From: Rikenellaceae bacterium
GTDB lineage: Bacteria; Bacteroidota; Bacteroidia; Bacteroidales; Rikenellaceae
Assembly: GCA_009783565.1 (NCBI GenBank)
Contig: WRDF01000001.1
Coordinates: 248,001 to 312,000 of the forward strand
DNA length: 64,000 bases
Direction: 5' to 3'
The translations under genes were made by a program, and so were the position numbers. The notes under the pieces were generated by a model, which was given only the letters and a program-made list of their open reading frames with translations, was not told the origin of the DNA and did no database searches. Shown here in pieces: positions 52,167 to 61,992 of the stretch. Positions within the stretch are counted from its first letter, which is position 1. Every line of letters starts with the position of its first letter.

Positions 52167-53912
52167 TTATTCACGCAAAGCTATCGCAGTTATACGCCCG
52201 AAACCGCCCCACTCGCTGACATACTCTCTCGCAGCGAATTCCCCGCTACCTTGATATTGACGCGGAATGGCATAAACCTTACCTTCGCCCGTTGCCTCGT
52301 TATAAGTGGCAATAGTTATAAGGTTATTTTGCGAAGATATATTTTGCAGAGTATTACCCATAGCGGGCATGGGAGGATTCCAGTATGTCCAGCCGACATT
52401 ATTCAATTTAGCCTCCATGTGGGTTATGACTTCGTTGGGGTCGGTGGTTTCAAAGACTACTTTCGAAGTCGGCTGCGATACCCCCAGCGAAAGAATGGAA
52501 GCATATATCTTATTCCCCACAGCATAATAGAACTCACGGAAATTGTATGTAGAGGTATAACAGGTGGCGTTTTCAAGCTCGGCACAGTTCGACATATCGA
52601 ATATATTTAGTCCGCGCACGGTAAACACCCAGTCATTATTACGATCCTCGGTTGTCTGCAATTCATAGATATACAGTTTTCCGGTGGTTTTATCGCGCAG
52701 AAGCCAGATCGAACGATGATCGGGGTCATTGGTAGTCCCGGTATTAAAATAGCTGGCGTGAAGACAATCGAAATTGCTCAGTCGGTTATGATCGAAAACC
52801 GACCCTGCCGCCACTGCCGGCAGGTCTTCAAAACCTCTTCGGGGTATTGTATTGGAACTGTGCAAAGTTATGATCTTGCCCCCCTTTTTATCGAAGAACA
52901 ATGAACGGGCAGTGGTAAACACCGACACCGGAACAACGATATTTTCGGCGATCTCATAGTCGTTACCGTTGTCCAGCAACGCCGAAAACCTCCCGTTTTC
53001 CTCGGTAGGAACATAGGTATAGGGCCGCCCGTCGTTTATAAGTACCGCAAGCTGATAGGAGTTTCGGGGAAGTGAAAAGGCCATTTGGGGATTAAAGTTT
53101 TCGGGGGCTGCCCAGAATATCTGTTCATCGCGGTCCATAACCCTCATCGTAAGTTGTTCCATGCGCGTATACGAGCGGCCTTTAACGACAGCTCCTATTT
53201 CGGCCCATGTACTCTGGCTGGGGTTAAAACTGTGGGTATAGAACAGTGACGATATAAGACCGTCCAACGGACCGGAGTTGGCCCTGCTGTAAACATCTCT
53301 GAGAATTATGTCCTCACGTGTGACCCAAACCGCCACAAACATACCGGGTATCCATTCATATCGGCCGGAGTTGTCCCACCGATTTGCGCTGTAATGATAT
53401 GACCTTATCAACGATATGTCGGATGTCAGTTCGTCCCGCGTATCGGCAACAAGAAGACCGGCAGATAATAGCCCATCCTCTACATTTACAGTTACACCCC
53501 AGTAGAAATTGTGCTGCATACCGGTTCGCTTGTGTTTCATGTACAAAGCAAGATTATACCCCGATGCAGGCAAAGAATTAATAGTCGTGCTCAGGGTCCT
53601 GCCTGTCCCGATAGTAGTTCGGGCCGTATCTTGCGCAGTCGGAAAATCGGTTATGCGCCAATGATAATCGTAATCATCGTAATCCTGCTCCGTGAACTCG
53701 ACTGTTCCACTGCCTGTACCCAATGCGAATACGGGTGAGAACTCCACTTCTTCCAGATAGTCGAAGTTCATGGAAGAGGGCAAGTTTGTCATAATGATAT
53801 ACGGAATCTCTATCAAAGACCCGACTCCGGTGCTGTTGTCGTCGTAGCACGACCACATTAGCAAGGCCGCCGCAAATATGGCTGCCGATTGTGTTATTGT
53901 TCTGTTTTTCAT
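52167..53912 (-). CDS. PKD-like family lipoprotein of a SusC/SusD locus
   Basis: This 581-residue lipoprotein (MKNRTITQSAAIFAAALLMWSC, Cys22) has an N-terminal PKD-like beta-sandwich (about 30-150; DYHWRITDF, INSLPASGYNLALYMKHKRTGMQHNFYWGVTVNV). A larger C-terminal part has repeated strand-loop units, FFDKKGGKIITLHSSN, SIWLLRDKTTGKLYIYELQTTEDRNNDW and FYYAVGNKIYASILSL, suggesting a beta-propeller. It is likely exposed on the cell surface next to SusD to bind ligand. The gene lies 13 nt after the DUF4843-type gene. I recognise the family but no member's ligand. Confidence 0.82.
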   Translation of the reverse strand: MKNRTITQSAAIFAAALLMWSCYDDNSTGVGSLIEIPYIIMTNLPSSMNFDYLEEVEFSPVFALGTGSGTVEFTEQDYDDYDYHWRITDFPTAQDTARTTIGTGRTLSTTINSLPASGYNLALYMKHKRTGMQHNFYWGVTVNVEDGLLSAGLLVADTRDELTSDISLIRSYHYSANRWDNSGRYEWIPGMFVAVWVTREDIILRDVYSRANSGPLDGLISSLFYTHSFNPSQSTWAEIGAVVKGRSYTRMEQLTMRVMDRDEQIFWAAPENFNPQMAFSLPRNSYQLAVLINDGRPYTYVPTEENGRFSALLDNGNDYEIAENIVVPVSVFTTARSLFFDKKGGKIITLHSSNTIPRRGFEDLPAVAAGSVFDHNRLSNFDCLHASYFNTGTTNDPDHRSIWLLRDKTTGKLYIYELQTTEDRNNDWVFTVRGLNIFDMSNCAELENATCYTSTYNFREFYYAVGNKIYASILSLGVSQPTSKVVFETTDPNEVITHMEAKLNNVGWTYWNPPMPAMGNTLQNISSQNNLITIATYNEATGEGKVYAIPRQYQGSGEFAAREYVSEWGGFGRITAIALRE

Positions 53913-53925
53913 TATCGTACATTGT

Positions 53926-54720
53926 TTAGCGGTATCTGAAACCTACTATAACTTCCTGCCCGCGTGCGACAAGATCCACACCTTCCGCGTCGTCGTGCAT
54001 CAGCGGCGAGCCGACACGCTCATTGCGTTCTCTGAGAGCTTCCCTCAGCTGCAATATAAATGTAGTATTTTGTCCGGGCGACCACATCGGATGCAAGACC
54101 CCGTCGACAGTGATATTCTGTATCATCGGGTAAACGGTTATACCCGTAGTCTCCATAATGAAGGTGTAATAAGCAGGACTGTACGACCCAAGACTGGTTT
54201 GCAATGCAGCGATCCACCATGTCGGTCTGGGCAATCTGTTGGTAAGCCTGAGGACGTAGAAGTTTCGCTCGACATTGCCTGCGAGAAACTCCTCTCCGTC
54301 GGCGGCGAGAATCCAAATCCGCGAATCTTCAAAGTCAGCGCCCTTATCATTCGTTACACGGACGCGCAAAGTTCCCTCATATGAATTGGCAGGCACGATG
54401 GCATCCAATATTTCGTACTGGCCGGACAAAGCCGTAGTACTGTCGAGCAAAACCGTAAATTTCGCGCTGCGTTCCTGCGGAGAAGGATAGCCCACAATGC
54501 GGATAGGAATATTGACTACTACCTCTTGGGCTTCCTGCATTCTGAACGAAAAAGTGCTGCTGTTTTGCGCCCCTATTCTTGGGAATTCTATTGCAGCACG
54601 CTGCTTGTCATAGCGCAGCACATCATTCTGCCGGCAACCCGCGAATATCGAAACGAGGATTGCCAAAACTGATAAATACGTTATCTGTTTCATCTGTAAT
54701 CTGTTTTTATTCATTGACAT
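53926..54720 (-). CDS. DUF4843-type lipoprotein of a SusC/SusD locus
   Basis: This 264-residue predicted lipoprotein (lipobox LVSIFAGC). The mature part begins RQNDVLRYDKQRAAIEFPRIG, followed by a beta-rich domain: FSFRMQEAQEVVVNIPIRIVGYPSPQERSAKFTVLLDSTTA and YEGTLRVRVTNDKGADFEDSRIWILA. The pattern 'DSTTALSGQYEILDAIVPANSYEGTL' resembles the Calx-beta-like region of DUF4843 proteins. It sits between SusD and the PKD-like gene, as such proteins do. The start at 54720 follows the SusD stop by 10 nt; internal ATGs at 54714 and 54693 are alternatives, and 54693 gives the shortest lipoprotein signal. Confidence 0.8.
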   Translation of the reverse strand: MSMNKNRLQMKQITYLSVLAILVSIFAGCRQNDVLRYDKQRAAIEFPRIGAQNSSTFSFRMQEAQEVVVNIPIRIVGYPSPQERSAKFTVLLDSTTALSGQYEILDAIVPANSYEGTLRVRVTNDKGADFEDSRIWILAADGEEFLAGNVERNFYVLRLTNRLPRPTWWIAALQTSLGSYSPAYYTFIMETTGITVYPMIQNITVDGVLHPMWSPGQNTTFILQLREALRERNERVGSPLMHDDAEGVDLVARGQEVIVGFRYR

Positions 54721-54730
54721 GTTCGAGGCC

Positions 54731-56176
54731 CTATTGCGATATTTCCGATAACGGATACGGCAGAGTATAACTTTCATCGGTCATATCTCCGACCACCATC
54801 GCCATACCCGGTATGCGCGCCACGCCTTTGCGTTTGTAGTAAAAGAAGAGCTGTCCTTCCTGTGTGAATTCGCGCCGGTACTCTCGCCGGATTACCGCTC
54901 TCAGATCATCGTCATTAATGCTTCCCGGCAACAGGCTCGACTCGGTCGCATTGCGTTTCGAGCGAAGAAGGTTGATATAATCCGCCGCCTGTTTATTGTC
55001 CGTCCCGACAAGGCTCTCCGCCGCTATCAGATAAGGTTCTGATATTCGCATAAGAGGGATCGTATTTGCGCCTGCTCCTGTGTCGGGCTGACGCACTTTG
55101 ACAGACAGCCTGCTGGTCGTCGGTACATTATCATTCGTTTGAATGGGAACGTTATACCAGTTCTGATAGCGAAGATCGGACTCGGAAGTCCCGTACGGCG
55201 AACCGAAGAAAAGTTCATCCATAAATTCCTTGCTGTTTATAAGCAGATCGCGATTAACATTTGACTGGAAAAAGTTGACGTATGCGGTTGCCATAAAAGT
55301 TCTCAGGCTATGCACATCGAGGCAGAAGAGCAGCTCTGTCGCGAAAACATCGGGTGTGTTCGCTGCCGGTCTCGTGCCGTCGATAACCCACGATGTGACT
55401 CGCGCAGTTTCGAGCAGGTCTATCAGTTCGAGCGCGTAGGCCAGTGTATTCGTATCGTTAGTCCACTGAGCGACACGTGTTTTAAGCTGTAACGCCGCAA
55501 GGTAGTTCATGTTGAAACGAGTCGATGCCGGCACTTCTTCTATGTCGAGATAAGTCAGCGCCTGCTCTATATCGTTCATAAGCATCCCGATAGTCTCGCG
55601 GTAGCTCTTCTGCGGTGTACGATGCTTCGAGTGCGTCTTGACGTAGGGAATACAGAGCATATCGAGCGCTGCCTGATTGTTGGCCAGATTGCCCCGGGCG
55701 AACAGGCGGATAAGGTCGAAATGACAATAGGCCCTGAGCGCAAGCGCTTCCCCTTTTATAGCGTTGAATACTTTGGGGTCGAGTATGTTCCCGTGCTTAT
55801 CAAGAGCCTCCAACAGGTAGTTGATCTCGGAAATCACATTGTACATCTTCAACCAGACGGAAGTGATAAAACGTTCGGATCTCGGCGCTGTATAATCGTA
55901 GCTTTGCAGTTCGAACCAGCTGCCACGGTTGTCGGCGTTGATATGATACCACGCCATGAATTCGATAGCTCCCCAGGAAAGGTTTGCGCCATAAAGATCC
56001 TGGGAGGTCATGCCGATATATACTCCCGTAAGTGCGTCCCAGAAGCCTTCTTCGGATTGAAAAAGTCTGTCGGCTTTGATTTCCGATTTGGGTTGAACGT
56101 CGAACCAACTCTGGCATCCGGCAAACAGAACGGCTGCCAGCAGTAATAATGATATTTTTCTTGTAATGCGTTTCAT
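54731..56176 (-). CDS. SusD/RagB-family nutrient-binding lipoprotein
   Basis: This 481-residue lipoprotein (MKRITRKISLLLLAAVLFAGC, Cys21) opens FDVQPKSEIKADRLFQSEEGFWDALTGVYIGMTS. It has the TPR-like helices GEALALRAYCHFDLIRLFARG and MLMNDIEQALTYLDIEE. The C-terminal part has SEPYLIAAESLVGTDNKQAADYINLLRSKRNA and AVIRREYRREFTQEGQLFFYYKRKG, the SusD hallmark. It sits over the SusC barrel as a lid that captures substrate at the surface. It follows susC by 12 nt. Confidence 0.95.
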   Translation of the reverse strand: MKRITRKISLLLLAAVLFAGCQSWFDVQPKSEIKADRLFQSEEGFWDALTGVYIGMTSQDLYGANLSWGAIEFMAWYHINADNRGSWFELQSYDYTAPRSERFITSVWLKMYNVISEINYLLEALDKHGNILDPKVFNAIKGEALALRAYCHFDLIRLFARGNLANNQAALDMLCIPYVKTHSKHRTPQKSYRETIGMLMNDIEQALTYLDIEEVPASTRFNMNYLAALQLKTRVAQWTNDTNTLAYALELIDLLETARVTSWVIDGTRPAANTPDVFATELLFCLDVHSLRTFMATAYVNFFQSNVNRDLLINSKEFMDELFFGSPYGTSESDLRYQNWYNVPIQTNDNVPTTSRLSVKVRQPDTGAGANTIPLMRISEPYLIAAESLVGTDNKQAADYINLLRSKRNATESSLLPGSINDDDLRAVIRREYRREFTQEGQLFFYYKRKGVARIPGMAMVVGDMTDESYTLPYPLSEISQ

Positions 56177-56188
56177 CGCTAATCGTTT

Positions 56189-59100
56189 TTAGAATTCGGC
56201 CGATAGTGAAATTGACATAGTCCGTGCAAACGGATAGGAAGTACCTCTTTCCACTTTGATGGACGAGAATTTATGCAGTTCGTTCATATTGAACCCCAGT
56301 CTCAGGCGTTTGAACCCCATATCTTTTATGGCGGGCAGCCGGCCGAGGTCGTAATAGGCGCTTACGGCTGCGATATCCAGTTCATTGCGTTTCTGTACGA
56401 AGCGCGACGTGGGCTGCGTAGCCGGAATGGCAACATAGTTGCCGTCCGCATCGTTATATGGTTCGAGACGTTTGAAAGGCGCGAAACGATTGTCTTCTGA
56501 CCAGCGGCCTTCGAATACTCTTCGATCCACATTCTCTCTGATGTTAATATTCTCCACGCGTTGAACGAGGGTCGAGTTGTAGAGATGGCCTCCCACGATA
56601 AAGCGGCATGTGAGACTCAATCCGAAACCCTTGTATTCACCGTTGAAACCAAAGTTGCCGCGATATTTTTCGCGCGAATCACCGACGATCTGCTGATATA
56701 GCGGAGACCAGGTATTGGTGGTCGTGCCGTCGGGGCGCACATATATTTCATGACCGTTCTGCGGATTTATACCCAGCGACGGCACAGCCCAGAGGGCAGT
56801 CATCGAGCCGCCCTCGATATATCTGAGAACGGGTTTCCAGCGTCCGCCGCCAACCCTGTCATCGACCAGTATATCCTGACTTTCATTGAAAGCCCGCATA
56901 GCGTCCGAAAGCTTTTTGAGAGTGTTGGTATTCATCGAGAACGAACCCGTCAGGTTCATGAAAAACCCGGGCCTGCTTACGAGCCGGTAGATCATATTGG
57001 CATTGATACCTTTATTCTCCACCTCTCCCGCGTTATCGCTTATGCTTAAATATCCCGTCGAGGGCGGAAGCGAAAATTGAGTGACCAGATTGGTAGTGGT
57101 CGAAATGTAATAATCGAACGACATCGAAAGTCTGGATATCGTGGCATCGAAACCGACATTGAAATCGAATTTCTTCTGCCACAGCAGATCGGGGTTGGCA
57201 AGACGCATGATATAAGCGCCCAGAGTGCTTTGTGATGCCGGATAGGGACGGTAAGTGCGGTAGAAGTCGTTAGTATAGTAGTTATAAGTAGTCATTGTCA
57301 GGTTGCTTTCTACCGACTGGCTGCCGGTACTGCCTATCGAGCTTCGCAATTTTAAACGCTCCAACCATCTTCTGTCGCGTGCCCATTCTTCATGGTGGAC
57401 ATTCCAGCCTATACCGATACTCCAAAACGATCCCCAGCGATTGTCCGGACTGTATCGCGAAGATGCGCTGGTGCGCAGCGTAGCATCGGCAAGAAAACGG
57501 TTATCGTAAGCATATCCCAAAGTCCCGACGACACTCGCATCCCTGACAATGCTTTCACGGCCGACCGGCTTGGAATTCAATGCATACCCGCGGGCAAACA
57601 TCATATCGTTCATTTTGTCCGAAGGAAATCCTTCTGCCATGTAGCTGATCTCCTGCGAGCGGGTTTCGCCCATGGAGTAGGCCAGGTTGGACATGATCAG
57701 ATGGCGTCCGAACTGTTTGTTATATTGCAGTGTAAAGTCGCCGCTCAGGTAATTCCGTCTGCCTACGCCATGGGTATATGAACCGCGCCTCAACATATCC
57801 TCTTCGGATGTCATCCACGCGAACATTGTATGCTGGGCGGGATAAAAACGGTTGCTTTCATCGCGCTGTGTGTCGACTCCGACCCTGAGCCTCAGCCTCA
57901 AAGATTGCAGCGGAGAGTATTCCGCATAAAAATTGTTCGTGAAATTAAGGTAGTTGGAGGTCAGGCTCGTGTTTAGCCGGGCATTCCATAAGGGATTGGT
58001 CTGTCCTTCGAACTCTTTCACAAGATTGCCCTGGCTATCGTAAGGGTCATGATAAGGGTTCATCCGGACATAGTCCTCAAACGTGCCGTAGGGTGAATCG
58101 GAATTATTGTTATACGTAACGCTCATAGCGTTACGGAACAGAAACTTGGGCCTGAGCCTGTAAGTCGCGCTCATACTGCCGGACAGCGTATTGCGGTTGG
58201 AGGATTTCATAACACCCTCCACATTATTGTACGACACGTCCGCCATAACATTCAGGCGTCCTTCCGTGAGTTCCAGGCCGACCGTGTGCCTCATCCCGAC
58301 TCCCGTTCTGAGCGGCTTGGAAAGCCAGTCGGTGTTCAGTCCGGAGAGCGCTAAATTAAGGCGGTAGTTATAAAGTTCCTCGTCTCTCATCTGAAAACCG
58401 AGCTGCCAATTGCCGTATACTCCCGATAAACGTTCGACCTCCAATTTTTCCAAAGAATTAGTAAGGTTGTAGCTCGTAAGATCCGGTACGGTTATGTCCA
58501 CGCTGCCGCGGTATGATATCCGGAAACTGCCGTCGCGGCTGCGCGTCGTCTCGATGACCACTACGCCGTTGGCCGCTTTGGCCCCGTATATGGCTTTTGC
58601 GGCGGCATCTTTGAGTATCGTTATACTCTCGACACGCGACATATCGAGGTCGAATATGCGGGTGATGGTCGTTTCGAATCCGTCGAGTATAAAGAGCGGC
58701 TGATTGGGGTTGTTCTCGTACATCCTGCGAAAACTTGTTTCGCCCCCGTCCGGCAAGGGAAATACCGATGTGCCCCTCAGCTCGATTTCCGGCATTCTGT
58801 TGGGGTCCGAGCCGAATTCGAGATTGTCCATTATACTGAGCGAGGCATCGATGTTGCGAAGGGCCTGAAAGATGTTGGTGCTACCGACAAGTGCCAGCTG
58901 CTCGCCCCTTATAGTCGTGGCCGCACCTGTAAAACTGTCGCCGGGACGGTCGAAAAGACCCGTTACAACCACATTCTCTATCGCCTTGACATCGGGTCGC
59001 AGCACGATAGTCACCGGACTGCCCACAGTAACCGTCTGCTCCCGGATTTCCATGCCGACGAATGAAACCCTTACGCTGGCCGACGAACCCGTGATACGGT

Positions 59101-59590
59101 CTATGCGGAATTCTCCATTGGCGTTGGTAATGACCCCTCTGGGAGTTCCCGTCAGTGCCACCGATGCTCCCAGTACCGGGATACCGTTTTCGTCCGTTAC
59201 ACGTCCGGTTATTACACCGGCAGACTGGTTCTGCTGTGCAGCCTGACGGCGTGAAATGGTGACCGTGCCATTCTGCAACGACCATTGAAAAGCGGTCTCG
59301 GCGACTAATCTGTCCATTACCGATTCAAGTGTGGCATTCGTAAACTGATAGTCGCGACGAGGGATCTCTTCCAGATCGTTCAGGCGGTAGAAAAACTCAT
59401 AACGGGTGGATTCTTTAAGCGCGTTCAGCATCTGCTCCGCCGATGCCTGCCGAAGATCGAGCGTGATTCGTTGTTGAGCTTGGGCGTACACTTCCGTGAG
59501 CGGTGATGCGCACCATGTGATAGCGATCATAAGTAGAAGCAGACGGATGCAATTTCTGCTTCTCTTTTTGCAAAGTAGGTTTCTTTTCAT
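56189..59590 (-). CDS. SusC/RagA-type TonB-linked outer membrane receptor
   Basis: This 1133-residue protein has a signal peptide (to about residue 37) and an STN domain (about 40-115, ITLDLRQASAEQMLNALKESTRYEFFY...). A carboxypeptidase-regulatory-like domain follows (125-205, GVITGRVTDENGIPVLGASVALTGT), then the TonB plug (VVVTGLFDRPGDSFTGAATTIRGEQL, SITILKDAAAKAIYGAKAANGVVVIETTR), and a 22-strand barrel ending AlaArg...SISLSAEF. It pairs with the SusD next door to import oligomers. The STN domain links it to the FecR-like protein upstream, so it senses and imports. Confidence 0.96.
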   Translation of the reverse strand: MKRNLLCKKRSRNCIRLLLLMIAITWCASPLTEVYAQAQQRITLDLRQASAEQMLNALKESTRYEFFYRLNDLEEIPRRDYQFTNATLESVMDRLVAETAFQWSLQNGTVTISRRQAAQQNQSAGVITGRVTDENGIPVLGASVALTGTPRGVITNANGEFRIDRITGSSASVRVSFVGMEIREQTVTVGSPVTIVLRPDVKAIENVVVTGLFDRPGDSFTGAATTIRGEQLALVGSTNIFQALRNIDASLSIMDNLEFGSDPNRMPEIELRGTSVFPLPDGGETSFRRMYENNPNQPLFILDGFETTITRIFDLDMSRVESITILKDAAAKAIYGAKAANGVVVIETTRSRDGSFRISYRGSVDITVPDLTSYNLTNSLEKLEVERLSGVYGNWQLGFQMRDEELYNYRLNLALSGLNTDWLSKPLRTGVGMRHTVGLELTEGRLNVMADVSYNNVEGVMKSSNRNTLSGSMSATYRLRPKFLFRNAMSVTYNNNSDSPYGTFEDYVRMNPYHDPYDSQGNLVKEFEGQTNPLWNARLNTSLTSNYLNFTNNFYAEYSPLQSLRLRLRVGVDTQRDESNRFYPAQHTMFAWMTSEEDMLRRGSYTHGVGRRNYLSGDFTLQYNKQFGRHLIMSNLAYSMGETRSQEISYMAEGFPSDKMNDMMFARGYALNSKPVGRESIVRDASVVGTLGYAYDNRFLADATLRTSASSRYSPDNRWGSFWSIGIGWNVHHEEWARDRRWLERLKLRSSIGSTGSQSVESNLTMTTYNYYTNDFYRTYRPYPASQSTLGAYIMRLANPDLLWQKKFDFNVGFDATISRLSMSFDYYISTTTNLVTQFSLPPSTGYLSISDNAGEVENKGINANMIYRLVSRPGFFMNLTGSFSMNTNTLKKLSDAMRAFNESQDILVDDRVGGGRWKPVLRYIEGGSMTALWAVPSLGINPQNGHEIYVRPDGTTTNTWSPLYQQIVGDSREKYRGNFGFNGEYKGFGLSLTCRFIVGGHLYNSTLVQRVENINIRENVDRRVFEGRWSEDNRFAPFKRLEPYNDADGNYVAIPATQPTSRFVQKRNELDIAAVSAYYDLGRLPAIKDMGFKRLRLGFNMNELHKFSSIKVERGTSYPFARTMSISLSAEF

Positions 59591-59641
59591 AAAAGGTCAG
59601 GTTTATGGAGTGGAATAATCTTAAAACAGGAGTATGCTGTT

Positions 59642-60817
59642 CTATTCCTTGGGGAACAGATAGATATTGCGGCCGTCTATGCGGTAGTCCAGTCCCGCTG
59701 TTTCACGCAGCAGGTCGAGCATCTGCACTATATCTCCGCGATGGCTCATGCGTACGGAAAAAATACCGAGCTGCTCGACGTTAAAGCCGGTGGTGATTAT
59801 ATCGACATTATACCGTTTTTCGAGGCTTTTTATTATAACATCGAGAGTTACGGCCTGGAAATCGAAATGGCCGTTGATCCATGCCGTAGAATTGGACGCG
59901 TCGGCAATATGCCTCACCGAGAGAAGGCCCGAATCGCGATTGAAAACAGCCTGATCGTTGGGGCTGAGAATTACGTCCGCCTGTCCGTACCGCACGCTCA
60001 CCGAACCTTCGACAAGGGTTACATACGTTTCCGCAATGTCGCCGTAGGCCTGCACGTTGAATTTAGTGCCCAGCACCCTGACGTTAAGATTGTCGTCGGT
60101 ATGGATGGTAAAAGGCCGCCGGGCATCTGCCGCCACCTCGAAATATCCTTCGCCTCTCAGCGCTACCGAGCGCTCGTAGTCCGGAAAAACAGAGGGGAAA
60201 GACAGTTCCGATTCGGAATTAAGCACCACCTTGGTCCCGTCGACGAGCCACGCCGTGTAAATGCGGCCACGGGGAACGACTATCCGGTTCTGTACACTGA
60301 TATTTTCTTCGGGCAGGCCGTCATCGGGCATATTGAACCTGATTTCGCTGTCGCTGATCGTCACATTCGAGTTGAAAATCGTGATGACAGTGTCGCGGGC
60401 CGAGAGTTCGAAACGGTCGTCTGCCCCCGTTATTAGCATCGCATATCCGGCGGAAGGCATAACGTAGGAATCTTCGACAACTGCCTGGCGCATCAGCCGC
60501 AATCCCGCGATCGATGCGAATATCAACACTGCCGCTGCCGTGCCGGCAATGGCGAGTTTGCGATATAGGCGGCGACGGCGGTTGCCGCGTAGTATCCTTT
60601 GCCGAAAATCATTGAATGCTGCGTCAGAAGGATAGCGGGAATAGCGTTCGAAGCCACGAATTATCTCTTTGCCGTCATATACCTCATCGTGCATTTTACG
60701 CAACTGCGCAGTGTCGAGAAGCGACTCCAATTCCGATTTTTGCTGCTGCGTAAGGTCCGACCCTGTCATGGCCGACATCAGCTCTACAATGCGAGAAAAT
60801 TTATCTTCCTGTTTCAT
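59642..60817 (-). CDS. FecR-family anti-sigma factor
   Basis: This 391-residue protein has a cytoplasmic helical N-terminal part (1-80), one membrane helix (about 85-107, LAIAGTAAAVLIFASIAGLRLM) and a FecR core (VPRGRIYTAWLVDGTKVVLNSESELSFPSVF, LRGEGYFEVAADARRPFTIHTDD, VLGTKFNVQAYGD). The C-terminal DUF4974-like domain (FDFQAVTLDVIIKSLEKRYNVDI, LLRETAGLDYRIDGRNIYLFPKE) would interact with the STN domain of SusC. It lies 51 nt before susC and 121 nt after the sigma gene. Confidence 0.93.
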   Translation of the reverse strand: MKQEDKFSRIVELMSAMTGSDLTQQQKSELESLLDTAQLRKMHDEVYDGKEIIRGFERYSRYPSDAAFNDFRQRILRGNRRRRLYRKLAIAGTAAAVLIFASIAGLRLMRQAVVEDSYVMPSAGYAMLITGADDRFELSARDTVITIFNSNVTISDSEIRFNMPDDGLPEENISVQNRIVVPRGRIYTAWLVDGTKVVLNSESELSFPSVFPDYERSVALRGEGYFEVAADARRPFTIHTDDNLNVRVLGTKFNVQAYGDIAETYVTLVEGSVSVRYGQADVILSPNDQAVFNRDSGLLSVRHIADASNSTAWINGHFDFQAVTLDVIIKSLEKRYNVDIITTGFNVEQLGIFSVRMSHRGDIVQMLDLLRETAGLDYRIDGRNIYLFPKE

Positions 60818-60925
60818 CGATCATACTTTTAGTACAATGCACCCATATATATAATGCGCGGCATGCCGCTTTGTACTACTCGAAACGGGGAAAAATGAGG
60901 TTAGGTTCGCTGTAAAGCAAAAAAA

Positions 60926-60941
60926 CGAGGTTCGGCCTCTA
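60926..60941 (-). terminator. Short hairpin with T7 tract between sigma and anti-sigma genes
   Basis: On the minus strand GAGG-CCGAA-CCTC starts at the sigma stop and is followed by GTTTTTTTGC. The stem is only 4-5 bp, but the T tract is good. It parallels the hairpin at 1763-1809 in the left-hand locus. Confidence 0.5.
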
Positions 60942-61490
60942 AATAAAAAAGAGAAGGGGATTGTCTCCGAGCACATTGCGCAATGCCTTTATGGCATGGC
61001 CCTTTTGTGCCTTTACGGTATTCGGGCTTATGCCGAGAATAGTCGCTATGCTTTCCCGATTGTGTCCTTCGAGGCTCAGCATAATTATTTTGCGCCGCTC
61101 CGGCGGCAATTCCTGTATGTGCAGATACAGTTTACGCAATAACTCCTCCCGAATGGTCTCTGCAAACTGACTTTCGTCAAATCCGGTATTTTCGTTCAGC
61201 AGCGCAAGTTTATCGGTATGTGTCTTCTGTGTCCGGAGATAGTGAAGAGAGTTGTTGTAGGTGGCTTTGTACAAAAAGAACGTAAGTTCTTTCATACTGC
61301 CGAACACGCGGTCGGACCGCCAGATGGCCACAAATATTTCCTGTACTATATCTTCGGCGACGTCGCAGCGTTTCAAAATATTTTCCGCGTAAGAACACAG
61401 TGCGGGGAAATGTGACCGGTACAGCTCTTCCCATGCCGAAAGAGACTTGGCGTTCACATCTTTTACAATATCACCCCGTCGGTGTCTCAT
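60939..61490 (-). CDS. ECF-type RNA polymerase sigma factor
   Basis: This 183-residue sigma factor has region 2 (AWEELYRSHFPALCSYAENILKRCDVAEDIVQEIFVAIW, about 18-60). Region 4 is ELPPERRKIIMLSLEGHNRESIATILGISPNTVKAQKGHAIKALR (about 130-175). It belongs with the FecR-like protein and SusC downstream and should drive that operon when ligand is sensed. The start at 61490 is not certain, since ATG codons are scarce; DVNAKSLSAWEELYR suggests the true beginning is close. The leader to the -7 box at 61609 is about 120 nt long. Confidence 0.9.
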   Translation of the reverse strand: MRHRRGDIVKDVNAKSLSAWEELYRSHFPALCSYAENILKRCDVAEDIVQEIFVAIWRSDRVFGSMKELTFFLYKATYNNSLHYLRTQKTHTDKLALLNENTGFDESQFAETIREELLRKLYLHIQELPPERRKIIMLSLEGHNRESIATILGISPNTVKAQKGHAIKALRNVLGDNPLLFFI

Positions 61491-61608
61491 AACGGCTTCG
61501 ACGTTTAATTCAGCTTTTTTCGTGACAGATAACGATTTATCAGCCGCGTTATTATGATAAAAATCACAATGTCATGCAACTGCCTCAAATAACTCTATTG
61601 ACTAAGCG

Positions 61609-61616
61609 CAAAGATA
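61609..61616 (-). promoter_or_regulatory. Probable -7 box of the right-hand ECF sigma gene
   Basis: Minus strand TATCTTTG. The leader to the sigma start would be about 110-120 nt. The -33 region is weak. Confidence 0.4.
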
Positions 61617-61973
61617 TGAATAATTCAAACAACCTGATGTCGGGTGAATTTTTCGCAGTGACCGCAACTCGAAGTATTTCGCAGAAAGTCAAGTAAGGGG
61701 GACCGTTTTATACGAGCAAAACTGCAAAAATATAGCCGGGCGTTAATGCCAAAAGTTACGTGATACGGAGTTATTGAAACTGTGCAAAATACAGCGGAAC
61801 AACGATACAGATTACAGTTTTTGTCCCTGAAACCAACATTTCTCCATAGGTTCGGTAAAAATGGCTACCTTTGGACGGTAGATTGCAGGAAAAACGGGCG
61901 TTCTTTATAATCGTCGGTTATGTTCGGGGTTACTCTATTTATCCGCGTTTTATCTTACTTCCGCTATCTTTAT

Positions 61974-61981
61974 TATATTTG
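61974..61981 (+). promoter_or_regulatory. Probable -7 box of tgt
   Basis: TATATTTG lies 11 nt before the tgt ATG, implying a very short leader. Confidence 0.45.
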
Positions 61982-61992
61982 TAGAATATAAG

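Larger units (their letters stand above)
61491..61992. other. 502-nt gene-free interval upstream of tgt
   Basis: No plausible gene is seen. It carries a minus-strand -7 box (TATCTTTG, 61609-61616) for the sigma gene, a plus-strand TACCTTTG at 61866-61873 with no gene directly after, and the probable tgt box TATATTTG at 61974-61981. It is AT-rich with no strong palindromes. Confidence 0.5.
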
